This document shows, piece by piece, positions 27,819 through 35,497 of a DNA stretch of 64,000 bases. The notes beneath the pieces were generated by a model. It searched no databases, had not been told where the DNA came from, and was given only the letters and a program-made list of their open reading frames with translations. The DNA is from Paenibacillus cellulosilyticus. Lineage in GTDB: Bacteria > Bacillota > Bacilli > Paenibacillales > Paenibacillaceae. The number at the start of each line of letters is the position of its first letter. Position 1 is the stretch's first letter. The stretch lies in NCBI RefSeq assembly GCF_003182255.1, contig NZ_QGTQ01000022.1, positions 41,111 through 105,110 of the forward strand. Direction: 5' to 3'. The translations under genes were made by a program, and so were the position numbers.

Positions 27819-28898
27819 ATGACGATTAAATCTCCATCCCGCATTCGTTTCGGCATTATCGGTGCTGGTGCCATTGGCGCCGTTCATATGGAAACCTTGA
27901 ATAAGTTGGGCGACGTGGCGGAACTCCGCGCCGTAACAGACACATACCTGCCGCTGGCAGAGAAACGTGCAGAAGAGCATTCGATTCCTACGATTCACGT
28001 TTCGCCAGAAGCGCTCATTGCCGACCCGGACATTGATGCCGTTGTCATCGCGGTGCCGAACCAGTTCCATGCACCACTGACGATTGCCGCGCTGGAAGCA
28101 GGCAAGCATGTGCTGCTGGAGAAGCCGATGGCAATCAGCTCGGCGAAGGCGAAGGAGATTGTCGATGCGCAGCAGCGTACGGGCAAGACGGTCATGATCG
28201 CACAACAGATGCGTTTCACAGGTCTTTCCCGCGCAGTGAAAGCCTTGATCGATGACGGTGTGCTTGGACGTGTGTATAACATTAAGACAGGATGGATCCG
28301 TAAGAAGGGGATCCCAGGCTGGGGCTCTTGGTTCACGCAGATGGAGATGGCTGGCGGCGGTCCGCTGATCGATATCGGCGTTCATATGCTTGACCTGTCG
28401 CTTCATCTTGTGGATAGTCCGAAGCCGGTATCCGTATTCGGAACGACTTATGCAGAATTTGGTCCACATAAGCGTGGTATTGGGAACTGGGGTACGCCGA
28501 ACTGGGAAGGCATCTACAATGTTGAGGATTTGGCAACTGCACTCATCAAGCTGGATAACGGTGCGACGTTGTCGCTTGACGTTAGCTGGGCAGCGCATGC
28601 CGCGGATCTGACCGATGAGCCGTTCATTCATTTGATGGGGACCGAAGCGGGTGTTTCGATCGTTGGTAACAAAGCGACGCTTGTGAAGCACGAGAACGAT
28701 GAGGTTGTGATGTCCGAGATTGAGCCGCTGGATAGCGTGAACGAGCGCGAGCTGGTCGCGAAACATTTTATAACATCCATTCATGAAGGCACGACGCCAA
28801 TCTCATCCGTTATTACGGGCTACACGAACAATCGGATTCTTGATGCCATCTACGAGTCTTCCGCGAATGGCGGCGAAGTGAAGCTGAACTGGGACTAA
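27819..28898 (+). CDS. Gfo/Idh/MocA family NAD(P)-dependent sugar oxidoreductase
   Basis: 359 residues, ATG at 27819. The N-terminal Rossmann fold has GIIGAGAIGAVHM near residue 12, VIAVPNQFHAPLTIAALEAG near 77 and the family motif LEKPMAI near 100 with the Lys that contacts cofactor and substrate. The C-terminal part has GGGPLIDIGVHMLDLSLHLV near 178, with the Asp-His pair used in catalysis. Members oxidise or reduce sugars, inositols and related polyols. No neighbour indicates the substrate. It is monocistronic, with a terminator right after it. Confidence 0.92.
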   Translation: MTIKSPSRIRFGIIGAGAIGAVHMETLNKLGDVAELRAVTDTYLPLAEKRAEEHSIPTIHVSPEALIADPDIDAVVIAVPNQFHAPLTIAALEAGKHVLLEKPMAISSAKAKEIVDAQQRTGKTVMIAQQMRFTGLSRAVKALIDDGVLGRVYNIKTGWIRKKGIPGWGSWFTQMEMAGGGPLIDIGVHMLDLSLHLVDSPKPVSVFGTTYAEFGPHKRGIGNWGTPNWEGIYNVEDLATALIKLDNGATLSLDVSWAAHAADLTDEPFIHLMGTEAGVSIVGNKATLVKHENDEVVMSEIEPLDSVNERELVAKHFITSIHEGTTPISSVITGYTNNRILDAIYESSANGGEVKLNWD

Positions 28899-28919
28899 CT
28901 GTTTATCGTCAAAATGATT

Positions 28920-28961
28920 CGAAGCTTTCTGGCCGAGCAATCGGCTGGGAAGCTTCTTTTG
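28920..28961 (+). terminator. Terminator after the Gfo/Idh/MocA gene
   Basis: GAAGCTT and AAGCTTC arms with an inner CCGA/TCGG stem, then TTTT. Confidence 0.85.
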
Positions 28962-29058
28962 CGTTGTGCCTGTATCGCATAACTGATTTTTGACGAAGAT
29001 TCCACGAGATATAGATAAAAAATTTGCAAAAGAACAGTTTATCCCATCCCTACTCGTT

Positions 29059-29087
29059 ATGACGAACGGGCGTTTCTGTGCTATAAT
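29059..29087 (+). promoter_or_regulatory. Candidate sigma-A promoter of the ABC-F gene
   Basis: ATGACG (29059-29064), 17-bp spacer, TATAAT (29082-29087), located 39 bp before the start codon. Confidence 0.5.
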
Positions 29088-29125
29088 AACCCGATGAACA
29101 CGTTTGAGAGGACGGGATTAAATCA

Positions 29126-30748
29126 ATGATAAGCACGACTGGCGTATCGCTTCGTTATGGTAAGCGACCGCTCTTCGAGGATGTTAATATTAAGTTTACA
29201 CCAGGTAACTGCTACGGCTTGATCGGTGCGAATGGCGCAGGTAAGTCGACGTTTCTGAAAATTCTATCCGGTGAGATCGAGCCTAACACAGGCGAAGTCC
29301 ACATCGCACCAGGCGAACGGATGGCAGTACTGAAGCAGAACCATTACGAATACGATGAGTTCCCAGTTATCGAGACGGTCATGATGGGCCATAAGCGCCT
29401 GTATGACGTTATGCAAGAGAAGAACGCGCTGTACGCGAAGGCTGAATTCACAGATGAAGACGGCATCCGCGCAGGCGAGCTCGAAGCTGAATTCGCTGAG
29501 ATGAACGGCTGGGAAGCTGAATCCGAAGCGGCAGAGATGCTCAACGGTCTCGGTATCACACCGGAGCTTCACGATAAGCAAATGAAAGAGCTCGGCGGCA
29601 ACGAGAAGGTTCGCGTATTGCTCGCGCAGGCATTGTTCGGCAGCCCGAACATTCTGCTGCTTGACGAACCTACCAACCACTTGGACATGGAATCGATTCA
29701 TTGGCTCGAGAACTTCCTGGCGAAGTTCGAAGGCACTGTTATCGTGGTCAGCCATGACCGTCACTTCTTGAATACGGTATGTACGCATATCGCCGACATC
29801 GACTTTGGCAAAATCCAAATGTACGTCGGTAACTACGACTTCTGGTATGAGTCCAGCCAGCTGGCGCTCACACTTCAACGCGACCAGAACAAGAAGAAGG
29901 AAGACAAGATCAAAGAACTGCAAGCGTTCATCCAACGCTTCAGTGCGAATAAATCGAAGTCGAAGCAAGCAACGTCGCGTAAAAAGATGCTCGATAAAAT
30001 CTCGCTCGACGACATTCGCCCTTCGAACCGCAAATACCCGTTCATCAACTTCAAGCCGGAGCGCGAGGCTGGTAAGCAACTGCTGCTCGTAGAAGGCCTG
30101 TCGAAAACGATCGACGGCGAGAAAATTCTCGACAACCTGACGTTCACGGTCAACAAAGGCGACAAAATCGCACTCGTTGGTCCGAACGGTCTGGCGAAAA
30201 CGGTCTTGTACCAAATCATCGCGGGCGAGCTTGAGGCGGATTCTGGAACCTACCAATGGGGCATTACGACGACGCAAGCGTACTTCCCTAAAGATAACTC
30301 CGCATATTTCGACGGCGTAGACTTGACGCTCGTTGATTGGCTGCGTCAATTCTCCAAGGAGCAGGATGAGACGTTCATCCGCGGCTTCCTGGGCCGCATG
30401 CTCTTCGCAGGCGATGAAGGCATGAAGAAAGCAAGCGTATTGTCCGGTGGCGAGAAGGTTCGCTGCATGCTGTCCAAGATGATGCTGTCCGGTTCGAACG
30501 TTCTCATCATGGACGAACCAACGAACCACTTGGACCTCGAATCGATTACGGCGCTCAATAACGGCATGATTGATTTCGACGGTACGATGCTGTTCACGTC
30601 GCATGACCATCAGTTCGTGCAGACGGTTGCGAACCGCATCTTCGAAATCACACCGAACGGTCTGATCGACCGTACGATGTCCTACGACGAGTACCTGGAG
30701 AATGCGGATGTGCAGGCGATGCGCGCTCGCATGTACCCAGCCGAGTAA
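29126..30748 (+). CDS. ABC-F family ATPase (YkpA/YbiT-like)
   Basis: 540 residues, ATG at 29126. Two ATP-binding modules and no membrane segment. Module 1 has GANGAGKST near residue 35, signature LGGNEKVRVLLAQAL near 153 and ILLLDEPTNHLD near 176. A charged interdomain linker (~235-300) with RDQNKKKEDKIKELQAF follows. Module 2 has GPNGLAKT near 353, signature LSGGEKVRCMLSKMML near 440 and VLIMDEPTNHLD near 460. ABC-F proteins bind the ribosomal E site and rescue or regulate translation; some give antibiotic resistance. The second Walker A has Ala instead of Gly before Lys, which I believe recurs in this subgroup but could not check. Monocistronic. Confidence 0.92.
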   Translation: MISTTGVSLRYGKRPLFEDVNIKFTPGNCYGLIGANGAGKSTFLKILSGEIEPNTGEVHIAPGERMAVLKQNHYEYDEFPVIETVMMGHKRLYDVMQEKNALYAKAEFTDEDGIRAGELEAEFAEMNGWEAESEAAEMLNGLGITPELHDKQMKELGGNEKVRVLLAQALFGSPNILLLDEPTNHLDMESIHWLENFLAKFEGTVIVVSHDRHFLNTVCTHIADIDFGKIQMYVGNYDFWYESSQLALTLQRDQNKKKEDKIKELQAFIQRFSANKSKSKQATSRKKMLDKISLDDIRPSNRKYPFINFKPEREAGKQLLLVEGLSKTIDGEKILDNLTFTVNKGDKIALVGPNGLAKTVLYQIIAGELEADSGTYQWGITTTQAYFPKDNSAYFDGVDLTLVDWLRQFSKEQDETFIRGFLGRMLFAGDEGMKKASVLSGGEKVRCMLSKMMLSGSNVLIMDEPTNHLDLESITALNNGMIDFDGTMLFTSHDHQFVQTVANRIFEITPNGLIDRTMSYDEYLENADVQAMRARMYPAE

Positions 30749-30767
30749 GCTTGATCGTATGAATCAC

Positions 30768-30799
30768 AGCCCGCAGGCGGAAGCGCCTGTGGGCTTTTT
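30768..30799 (+). terminator. Terminator after the ABC-F gene
   Basis: AGCCCGCAGGCG pairs with CGCCTGTGGGCT (one wobble), then TTTTT. Confidence 0.93.
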
Positions 30800-30865
30800 G
30801 CTTTTGTGCAACCAGATTGAACAGCAGACGTAACGGTTATATGAAGAGAAAGGGAGGCGATACAG

Positions 30866-31537
30866 ATGTCTATTTTCGACAAAATGAAGCAAGGTGCCTC
30901 GGATGCGGCCCGCAAAGCACAACAGACGTTGGAAATTGCAAAGCTGAACAATCAGAAGTCCTCGCGCGAGAAAGATATGAGCAAACTGTATTCGCAGATC
31001 GGAGAAGCCGTATTCGAAGCGCATCTGTCCGGGGAGCATGAAGCATCGGCGGAGATCATTGAGGCTAGCTGCGAGAAGCTGAAGATTATGAAGCAAGAAA
31101 TCGAAATGATTGATCATAAAATTCAATCGATCAAGCTGGAGAAAAGCTGCACCTGCGGTACGGTTGTCCCGCTTAATGCCAAGTTTTGTCCAGACTGCGG
31201 TACACGTTTCGCAACCGAGCAGGAACTGAAGTCTGAGATGACGAGCGGCGAAATCCGCGTGATCTGCCCGAACTGCGATACGGAGAACGAACTAATGGCT
31301 CGCTACTGCACAGACTGCGGTCACGAGCTTGGCAAAATGAGGCCAACGGTCTTGCATTCAAACGCGCAAGTCGTAGACCCTGAGCTGGAAACGTATGTTG
31401 ATCCTGATCCAGTCGTCGAGGTTTATGAAGAGAAGGATCAAGGGGCACACGACCAAGAAGACCAACTGAAGCGCCGTGAAGAAGGAAACAACGGCGGTTG
31501 GGGCAGATTTTCGTTCGATAAGTACGACGATAAATAG
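30866..31537 (+). CDS. Double zinc-ribbon protein with N-terminal coiled coil
   Basis: 223 residues, ATG at 30866 after AAAGGGAGGCG. Residues ~1-90 are helical and charged, with likely coiled coil (KLNNQKSSREKDMSKLYSQI). Two four-Cys zinc ribbons follow: CTCGTVVPLNAKFCPDCG near residue 92 and CPNCDTENELMARYCTDCG near 133. The C-terminal ~70 residues are acidic and probably disordered. No membrane segment. The layout suggests a cytoplasmic adaptor; no specific function is recognised. It stands alone between two terminators. Confidence 0.8.
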   Translation: MSIFDKMKQGASDAARKAQQTLEIAKLNNQKSSREKDMSKLYSQIGEAVFEAHLSGEHEASAEIIEASCEKLKIMKQEIEMIDHKIQSIKLEKSCTCGTVVPLNAKFCPDCGTRFATEQELKSEMTSGEIRVICPNCDTENELMARYCTDCGHELGKMRPTVLHSNAQVVDPELETYVDPDPVVEVYEEKDQGAHDQEDQLKRREEGNNGGWGRFSFDKYDDK

Positions 31538-31566
31538 AATAGCAAGGAATAGATGCAGTAGCGAGA

Positions 31567-31597
31567 GGCCTGCCCGGTTGGGGTGGGTCTTTTTTGT
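31567..31597 (+). terminator. Terminator after the zinc-ribbon gene
   Basis: GGCCTGCCC and GGGTGGGTC form nine base pairs (three G-U) around a five-base loop, followed by TTTTTT. Confidence 0.75.
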
Positions 31598-31639
31598 TGT
31601 GAATGATATTTGTGGAATTATGTAGAAAAAATAGTAGTT

Positions 31640-31675
31640 ATATAAAATTTAACTATTATAATATAGTATAAAAAC
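31640..31675 (+). promoter_or_regulatory. AT-rich promoter with inverted repeat before the 164-residue gene
   Basis: TAGTTA and TAACTA form a small inverted repeat directly before TATTATAAT, which offers a -10 box TATAAT. This stretch is far more AT-rich than the surrounding genes. Confidence 0.4.
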
Positions 31676-31729
31676 CTTAGAAAAAGTAATCTTTAGGACA
31701 TAATGAGGTGGATTTGAGGAGGCTCTTCA

Positions 31730-32224
31730 TTGATTGTTCATCGACAGACCAAGGAGCATTACCCAGTTGACTTTCATCCTCTTACTCCATTTGATGTTAG
31801 TACAATGATTAGGGATGGTAGTCTATTTAGTTGGGAGCTCCAATTTGATTGGACACTTTATTTTCGATTTTACAATATTGAAGTATATAAAATGGTAATC
31901 CGAGGCGATGATGAGATACAAGGCTGTATCGCATTTGAAGTAAAGGAAGACCATATTTATGTCCATCTCATCGAATCGGCCCCGCATAACTTTAAGGGCA
32001 GAGCATTTGAGTTAATCGGGGAGCACTTATTCGGTTTTGCATGTAAGTGCAGTGAGGATCTTGGATTTGAAGGAGCAGTTGCTTTTCAGTCGAAGATAGG
32101 ACCCAAATCTGTGCCTTTAATGAACTATTATGTTAATAGAATTAAAGCTGAGCATTTGGGCAATGGTTATATGATTATCGACGGTCCTTCAGCGAAACAA
32201 CTGATTATGATATACTCTACATAA
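31730..32224 (+). CDS. GNAT-like protein, unrecognised subgroup (AT-rich gene)
   Basis: 164 residues from the TTG at 31730, chosen because GAGGAGG lies eight bases upstream and no ATG is near. The pattern is like a GNAT acyltransferase fold: a central strand pair IQGCIAFEVKEDHIYVHLIE (~64-83), a helix with SEDLGFEGAVAFQSK (~107-121), and an NYYVNRIKAEHLGNGYMII end, though the acetyl-CoA loop is not typical. It has low GC and codon use different from its neighbours, which suggests transfer. A 52-residue gene follows after 12 bp, so the two form a unit. GNAT enzymes can be toxins or modifiers; I cannot say which applies here. Confidence 0.65.
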   Translation: MIVHRQTKEHYPVDFHPLTPFDVSTMIRDGSLFSWELQFDWTLYFRFYNIEVYKMVIRGDDEIQGCIAFEVKEDHIYVHLIESAPHNFKGRAFELIGEHLFGFACKCSEDLGFEGAVAFQSKIGPKSVPLMNYYVNRIKAEHLGNGYMIIDGPSAKQLIMIYST

Positions 32225-32236
32225 GGAGTGATGCAT

Positions 32237-32395
32237 ATGAACAAGAAGAGCAATTTAGTAAAGTCTCTTGATGACGTTTCTCGGCTTGCTGGTGGATATG
32301 TGAAGCAATCTCTCCCAGTAGAAAATTCCGATCGCGATCGTGTAATTTCAGAGGCACTCTCCAAGCGCAAGGCCACACGTCTTGAAAAAGTTTAA
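32237..32395 (+). CDS. 52-residue basic small protein
   Basis: ATG at 32237 after AAGGAGTG, 12 bp downstream of the GNAT-like gene. The sequence starts MNKKSNLVKSLDDVSRLAGG and ends SEALSKRKATRLEKV: charged, helical-looking and without a membrane segment. It resembles a small partner or antitoxin in size and charge but matches no family I know. It is too short for common gene callers. The pair shares AT-rich composition and is closed by a terminator at 32508. Confidence 0.6.
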   Translation: MNKKSNLVKSLDDVSRLAGGYVKQSLPVENSDRDRVISEALSKRKATRLEKV

Positions 32396-32507
32396 AACTC
32401 GAGCTTGTTTTAGAGCACCGTTGCGCACCTAGTATCTACGAAGAAGTAATTTTCGAATTTGAACTTAAGTGAATTAATCGCCATAGACACCTTTACTTAT
32501 AAATACG

Positions 32508-32541
32508 AAGCCCGTTACCTTCCCGGTAATGGGCTTTTTCA
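32508..32541 (+). terminator. Terminator after the two-gene AT-rich module
   Basis: AAGCCCGTTACC and GGTAATGGGCTT pair with a short loop, followed by TTTTTC. Confidence 0.88.
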
Positions 32542-32722
32542 CCCTATATACGATACCGCTGTACGCCAAAGCATGCCCCTATACATATGAGAATGGCACT
32601 AATCCAGTTATCCGCAATGGTCCGTCCACGGTTTCAGTAAGCCGAAAACGCCATAATAACGCACCATATGGATTATGTAAATGTTTCCTGCGACGATATG
32701 TTTTACTCTCGATAGTCCGAAT

Positions 32723-32854
32723 GGACTATATTGGACAGGCGCCCAATATAGTACCAATTTTGAGCCGATTCCAATATTTAAAGAAGGTCAAACTTAGGCC
32801 CATAGCAGAATATGAGAACGATGAGAAAAGCGCCGTTGGGCGCTTTTTATTTTG
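32723..32854 (+). promoter_or_regulatory. Leader with two hairpins and an intrinsic terminator before the NlpC/P60 gene
   Basis: ACTATATTGG and CCAATATAGT form a perfect ten-pair stem (about 32725-32752). About 75 bp later AAAGCGCC-GTTG-GGCGCTTT with TTTATTTT is a terminator (32827-32854), 156 bp before the coding start. This could be an attenuated leader for the cell-wall hydrolase gene, or the end of an unrecognised small transcript. No c-di-AMP riboswitch consensus was recognised. Apart from this I see no gene in 32542-33009. Confidence 0.45.
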
Positions 32855-33009
32855 GCTCACAGGAGCGTGGATTCGACAAGGTTCGATATGCCTAGATTGG
32901 CAAAATCCACATTGGGAGGAAGGTCAGATGCTCGTCCTTTCGCTCACCTCTTACAATGGGATTATATTTCCACAGCACAACAAACCATCCTATGGAGGGA
33001 ATCGAACAC

Positions 33010-34098
33010 ATGCTTACTACTTCATGGAAGAAACCGCTCCTTACAGCTTCAATGGCAACAATGCTTGCATTTGGATCACTCCTCGTGCCGGCGGCAGACG
33101 TCTTCGCAGCGCAGATCGGTACCGCAACTGTACAGTCTGGCGTCAACATGCGCACCAGCCCATCCACTTCAGGCAGCATCATTCGGATGGTGAAGAAGGG
33201 TGAAAACCTGGTCGTACTGGAGAAGACAAATTCGTATTGGTACAAAGTACAAGACAGCAGTGGACAAATCGGTTATGTATCGACGTCCAGTCAATATTTG
33301 AACGTTACGCTTTCCAGCAGCAGCAACGGCAGTACGTCCACATCCACGGGAACGAATGCTACGATTGTGAAATCGGTCAACTTCCGTACGGGTGCTTCGA
33401 CTAGCGCGTCCTCAATGGGTTATTTGTCTGCGAATGAGAAGGTGACGATCATCAGCGTACCTAATTCCTACTGGTATCAGATCGTTGACTCGAAAGGCCG
33501 CACAGGCTACGTAAGTTCGCAATCGCAATACATAACGGTAACGGGCTCGCTTCCAAGCAGCGGCGGCAGCAGTACTTCGACAGGCAGTTCGTCCTCCAGC
33601 GGCAGCACGTCCAGTGGCTCGTCGAGCGGCTCAACAACCGAGACGGATGCATCGCGTGCAGCACTGATCGAGAAGGTTATTGCAACGGGTATGAAATATT
33701 TGGGCACGCCATATGAATACGGCTCTGATCGGAATACGACAACGACGTTCGACTGCTCCGACCTGTTCCGTCAGATGTACCTTGAAGGCATCGGCCTGAA
33801 GCTGCCTGCGGACTCCCGCGGCCAAGGTGAATATGTGAAGAGCAAAGGCAATGCCGTCTATGACTGGCATCAGCTGAAGCGAGGCGATATCCTTGTATTC
33901 ATGGATTACAAGGGGTCCAAGGCTTCCGACTACGCAGGTATCGATAAGTCCACGCAGCGTATCTCGCACGATGCGATTTACCTGGGCGACGGTAAGATTC
34001 TCCACACGTATTCGAAAGAGTCTGGCGGCGTGAAAATCACCAGCATCGAAGGCACGCATTGGGAGTATCGCTTTATTTACGGTGGCAGCGTCATCTAA
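33010..34098 (+). CDS. Secreted SH3 - NlpC/P60 cell-wall endopeptidase
   Basis: 362 residues from the ATG at 33010 (GGAGGG upstream; frames starting earlier have no ribosome site). Signal peptide with hydrophobic core LLTASMATMLAFGSLLVPAA and Ala-X-Ala-type cleavage near VFAAQ. Two bacterial SH3 domains (GVNMRTSPSTSGSIIRMVKK near residue 44 and SVNFRTGASTSASSMGYLSA near 122) are joined to the catalytic domain by a Ser/Gly/Thr-rich linker (~180-215). NlpC/P60 catalytic residues: Cys in TTFDCSDLF near 249 and His in RISHDAIYLG near 320. It cuts peptide stems of peptidoglycan outside the cell, probably for growth or daughter cell separation. Confidence 0.92.
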   Translation: MLTTSWKKPLLTASMATMLAFGSLLVPAADVFAAQIGTATVQSGVNMRTSPSTSGSIIRMVKKGENLVVLEKTNSYWYKVQDSSGQIGYVSTSSQYLNVTLSSSSNGSTSTSTGTNATIVKSVNFRTGASTSASSMGYLSANEKVTIISVPNSYWYQIVDSKGRTGYVSSQSQYITVTGSLPSSGGSSTSTGSSSSSGSTSSGSSSGSTTETDASRAALIEKVIATGMKYLGTPYEYGSDRNTTTTFDCSDLFRQMYLEGIGLKLPADSRGQGEYVKSKGNAVYDWHQLKRGDILVFMDYKGSKASDYAGIDKSTQRISHDAIYLGDGKILHTYSKESGGVKITSIEGTHWEYRFIYGGSVI

Positions 34099-34149
34099 TG
34101 CAGCAATGGAATGTGGAGACAACAGCTTAACACTAGACAGCGAGGAGAC

Positions 34150-34340
34150 ATACGCTAACGGACCACAGTGTCCTTATTTGCTCGAAATCAGGCTTGTTCT
34201 GAATCTAACGGACTCGAGAGTCTCTATTTGAGCAAAAATACGGCCTTGGTGCTGTGCGGCGCATGAATAAGGTCTGTGGCGTCCGTTAAAAGAGAGCATC
34301 ACCAGTTTCGAACTTATAGTGTCGCTGGTGTCCGTTAGAA
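34150..34340. repeat. TAACGGAC dyad repeat cluster (two direct, two inverted units)
   Basis: Direct units CTAACGGACCACAGTGTCC (34155) and CTAACGGACTCGAGAGTC (34205) are 50 bp apart and each runs into CTTATTTG or CTATTTG. Inverted units end in GGCGTCCGTTAA (34289) and GGTGTCCGTTAG (34337). Each unit contains its own small hairpin, such as GACTC-GA-GAGTC. Confidence 0.7.
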
Positions 34341-34352
34341 TGTCACATATAG

Positions 34353-34391
34353 CTAGAGAAGGGGGAAGCATAAAAGCATTCCCCCTCTCTA
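34353..34391. repeat. Inverted repeat between convergent genes
   Basis: CTAGAGAAGGGGGAAGC pairs almost completely with GCATTCCCCCTCTCTAG around ATAAAA. There is no clear T-run on either strand, so it is not a classical terminator, but its position between convergent gene ends suggests a bidirectional stop or 3' end stabiliser. Confidence 0.6.
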
Positions 34392-34414
34392 GATATTGTC
34401 CTTGCTTCTATTGA

Positions 34415-35338
34415 TTAATCCATATCCGCAGCATCCACTTCACGGGACGACTCTTTCCGATATTCGGAAGGAGTCGTTTTGTGCTGTTTGCGGAACACTT
34501 TAATGAAATAACTGACATGCTCGAAGCCGACCTCGAGGGCGATGTCGGAGATTTTACGGTCGGTGTCGCGCAGCAGCTCGGCTGCACGGCGAACACGGTA
34601 GCTGTTCAAGTAATCGATTGGTGTTTTGTGCGTCATGGACTTGAAGAAGCGGATGAACTGGCCCTCGCTCATCGGAACGAGATCGGCAAGCTCCCGAATG
34701 CGGAGCGGACGGTCGTAGTGCTGCTGCATATGGACGATAATCGTCTTCAGCCGATCGATCTTAACGACCTCGGCAGCATTGATCGCGGACCGTTTGTGCC
34801 ACTGACCCGCACCAGCGATTTCGGAGAAAATAAGCAGCAGTCGTCCCTTGATCGAAGCTTCGAAACCAAGCGCTTGTCGATCGTACGCTTCCATTAATGC
34901 ATGCAAATGGCCGAGCACCGCCTGTCCCCAAGCGGTGTCCGGTTTGATGTGCCGTGGAAACGTGCGGCGCTTCTCCTGCAAAGGTGCGATGAAGCCGGCT
35001 TGAACAGCGTCGTAGCTGGCGCCCGCAAGCCACTCGACATCGAACACAATCGCGCAGAAGGTGCAGGGCGAGCCGTTGTGCGAGTGTCCGGCATGCATGT
35101 CGCCTCCATCGATGAAGACGGCTTCTCCTGCTCGCACAACGAGGTATTCGGTATCGATCTGAAACTGGACTTCACCCTCTAATACGCAGAAAAATTCTGC
35201 TTCCTGATGCCAATGGGTGTCCAATATCGGCTCCCCGGCTTCCCGCTCAATCAAGTAGGCAGCCATAGGGAGCATCGCATCGCCGTGAAGGCGATCCTCA
35301 CGTAATGTATTCTTCGCGTAGAGATCCATTGATGGCAT
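34415..35338 (-). CDS. AraC-family regulator with N-terminal cupin domain
   Basis: 307 residues from the ATG at 35338 (GAAAGGCTG upstream). The N-terminal cupin has LDTHWHQEAEFFCVLEGEVQF near residue 39 and GEAVFIDGGDMHAGH near 70, usually the sugar-binding pocket in this type. The C-terminal DNA-binding domain (~205-300) has PLRIRELADLVPMSEGQFIRFF and KISDIALEVGFEHVSYFIKVF. It is divergent from the alpha-xylosidase gene (160 bp between starts), so it most likely activates that gene in response to a xyloside or xyloglucan sugar. Confidence 0.9.
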   Translation of the reverse strand: MPSMDLYAKNTLREDRLHGDAMLPMAAYLIEREAGEPILDTHWHQEAEFFCVLEGEVQFQIDTEYLVVRAGEAVFIDGGDMHAGHSHNGSPCTFCAIVFDVEWLAGASYDAVQAGFIAPLQEKRRTFPRHIKPDTAWGQAVLGHLHALMEAYDRQALGFEASIKGRLLLIFSEIAGAGQWHKRSAINAAEVVKIDRLKTIIVHMQQHYDRPLRIRELADLVPMSEGQFIRFFKSMTHKTPIDYLNSYRVRRAAELLRDTDRKISDIALEVGFEHVSYFIKVFRKQHKTTPSEYRKESSREVDAADMD

Positions 35339-35497
35339 TCAGCCTTTCTGTCATGGATGAATAGGGAAGATCAGAATCGTGCTATAGTCACGCATAATTA
35401 TGATAGTTAGCCTGAATGGAAGTCAGTATAATACTACTATATACGTTATTACATGCAATTCCTATCCCACAATGCATCGAAAGGATGAATCCTAACC

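Noticed and set aside
32542..33009. c-di-AMP (ydaO) riboswitch before the NlpC/P60 gene
   Set aside because: The gene type fits, but none of the conserved sequence blocks of that riboswitch was found in the leader.
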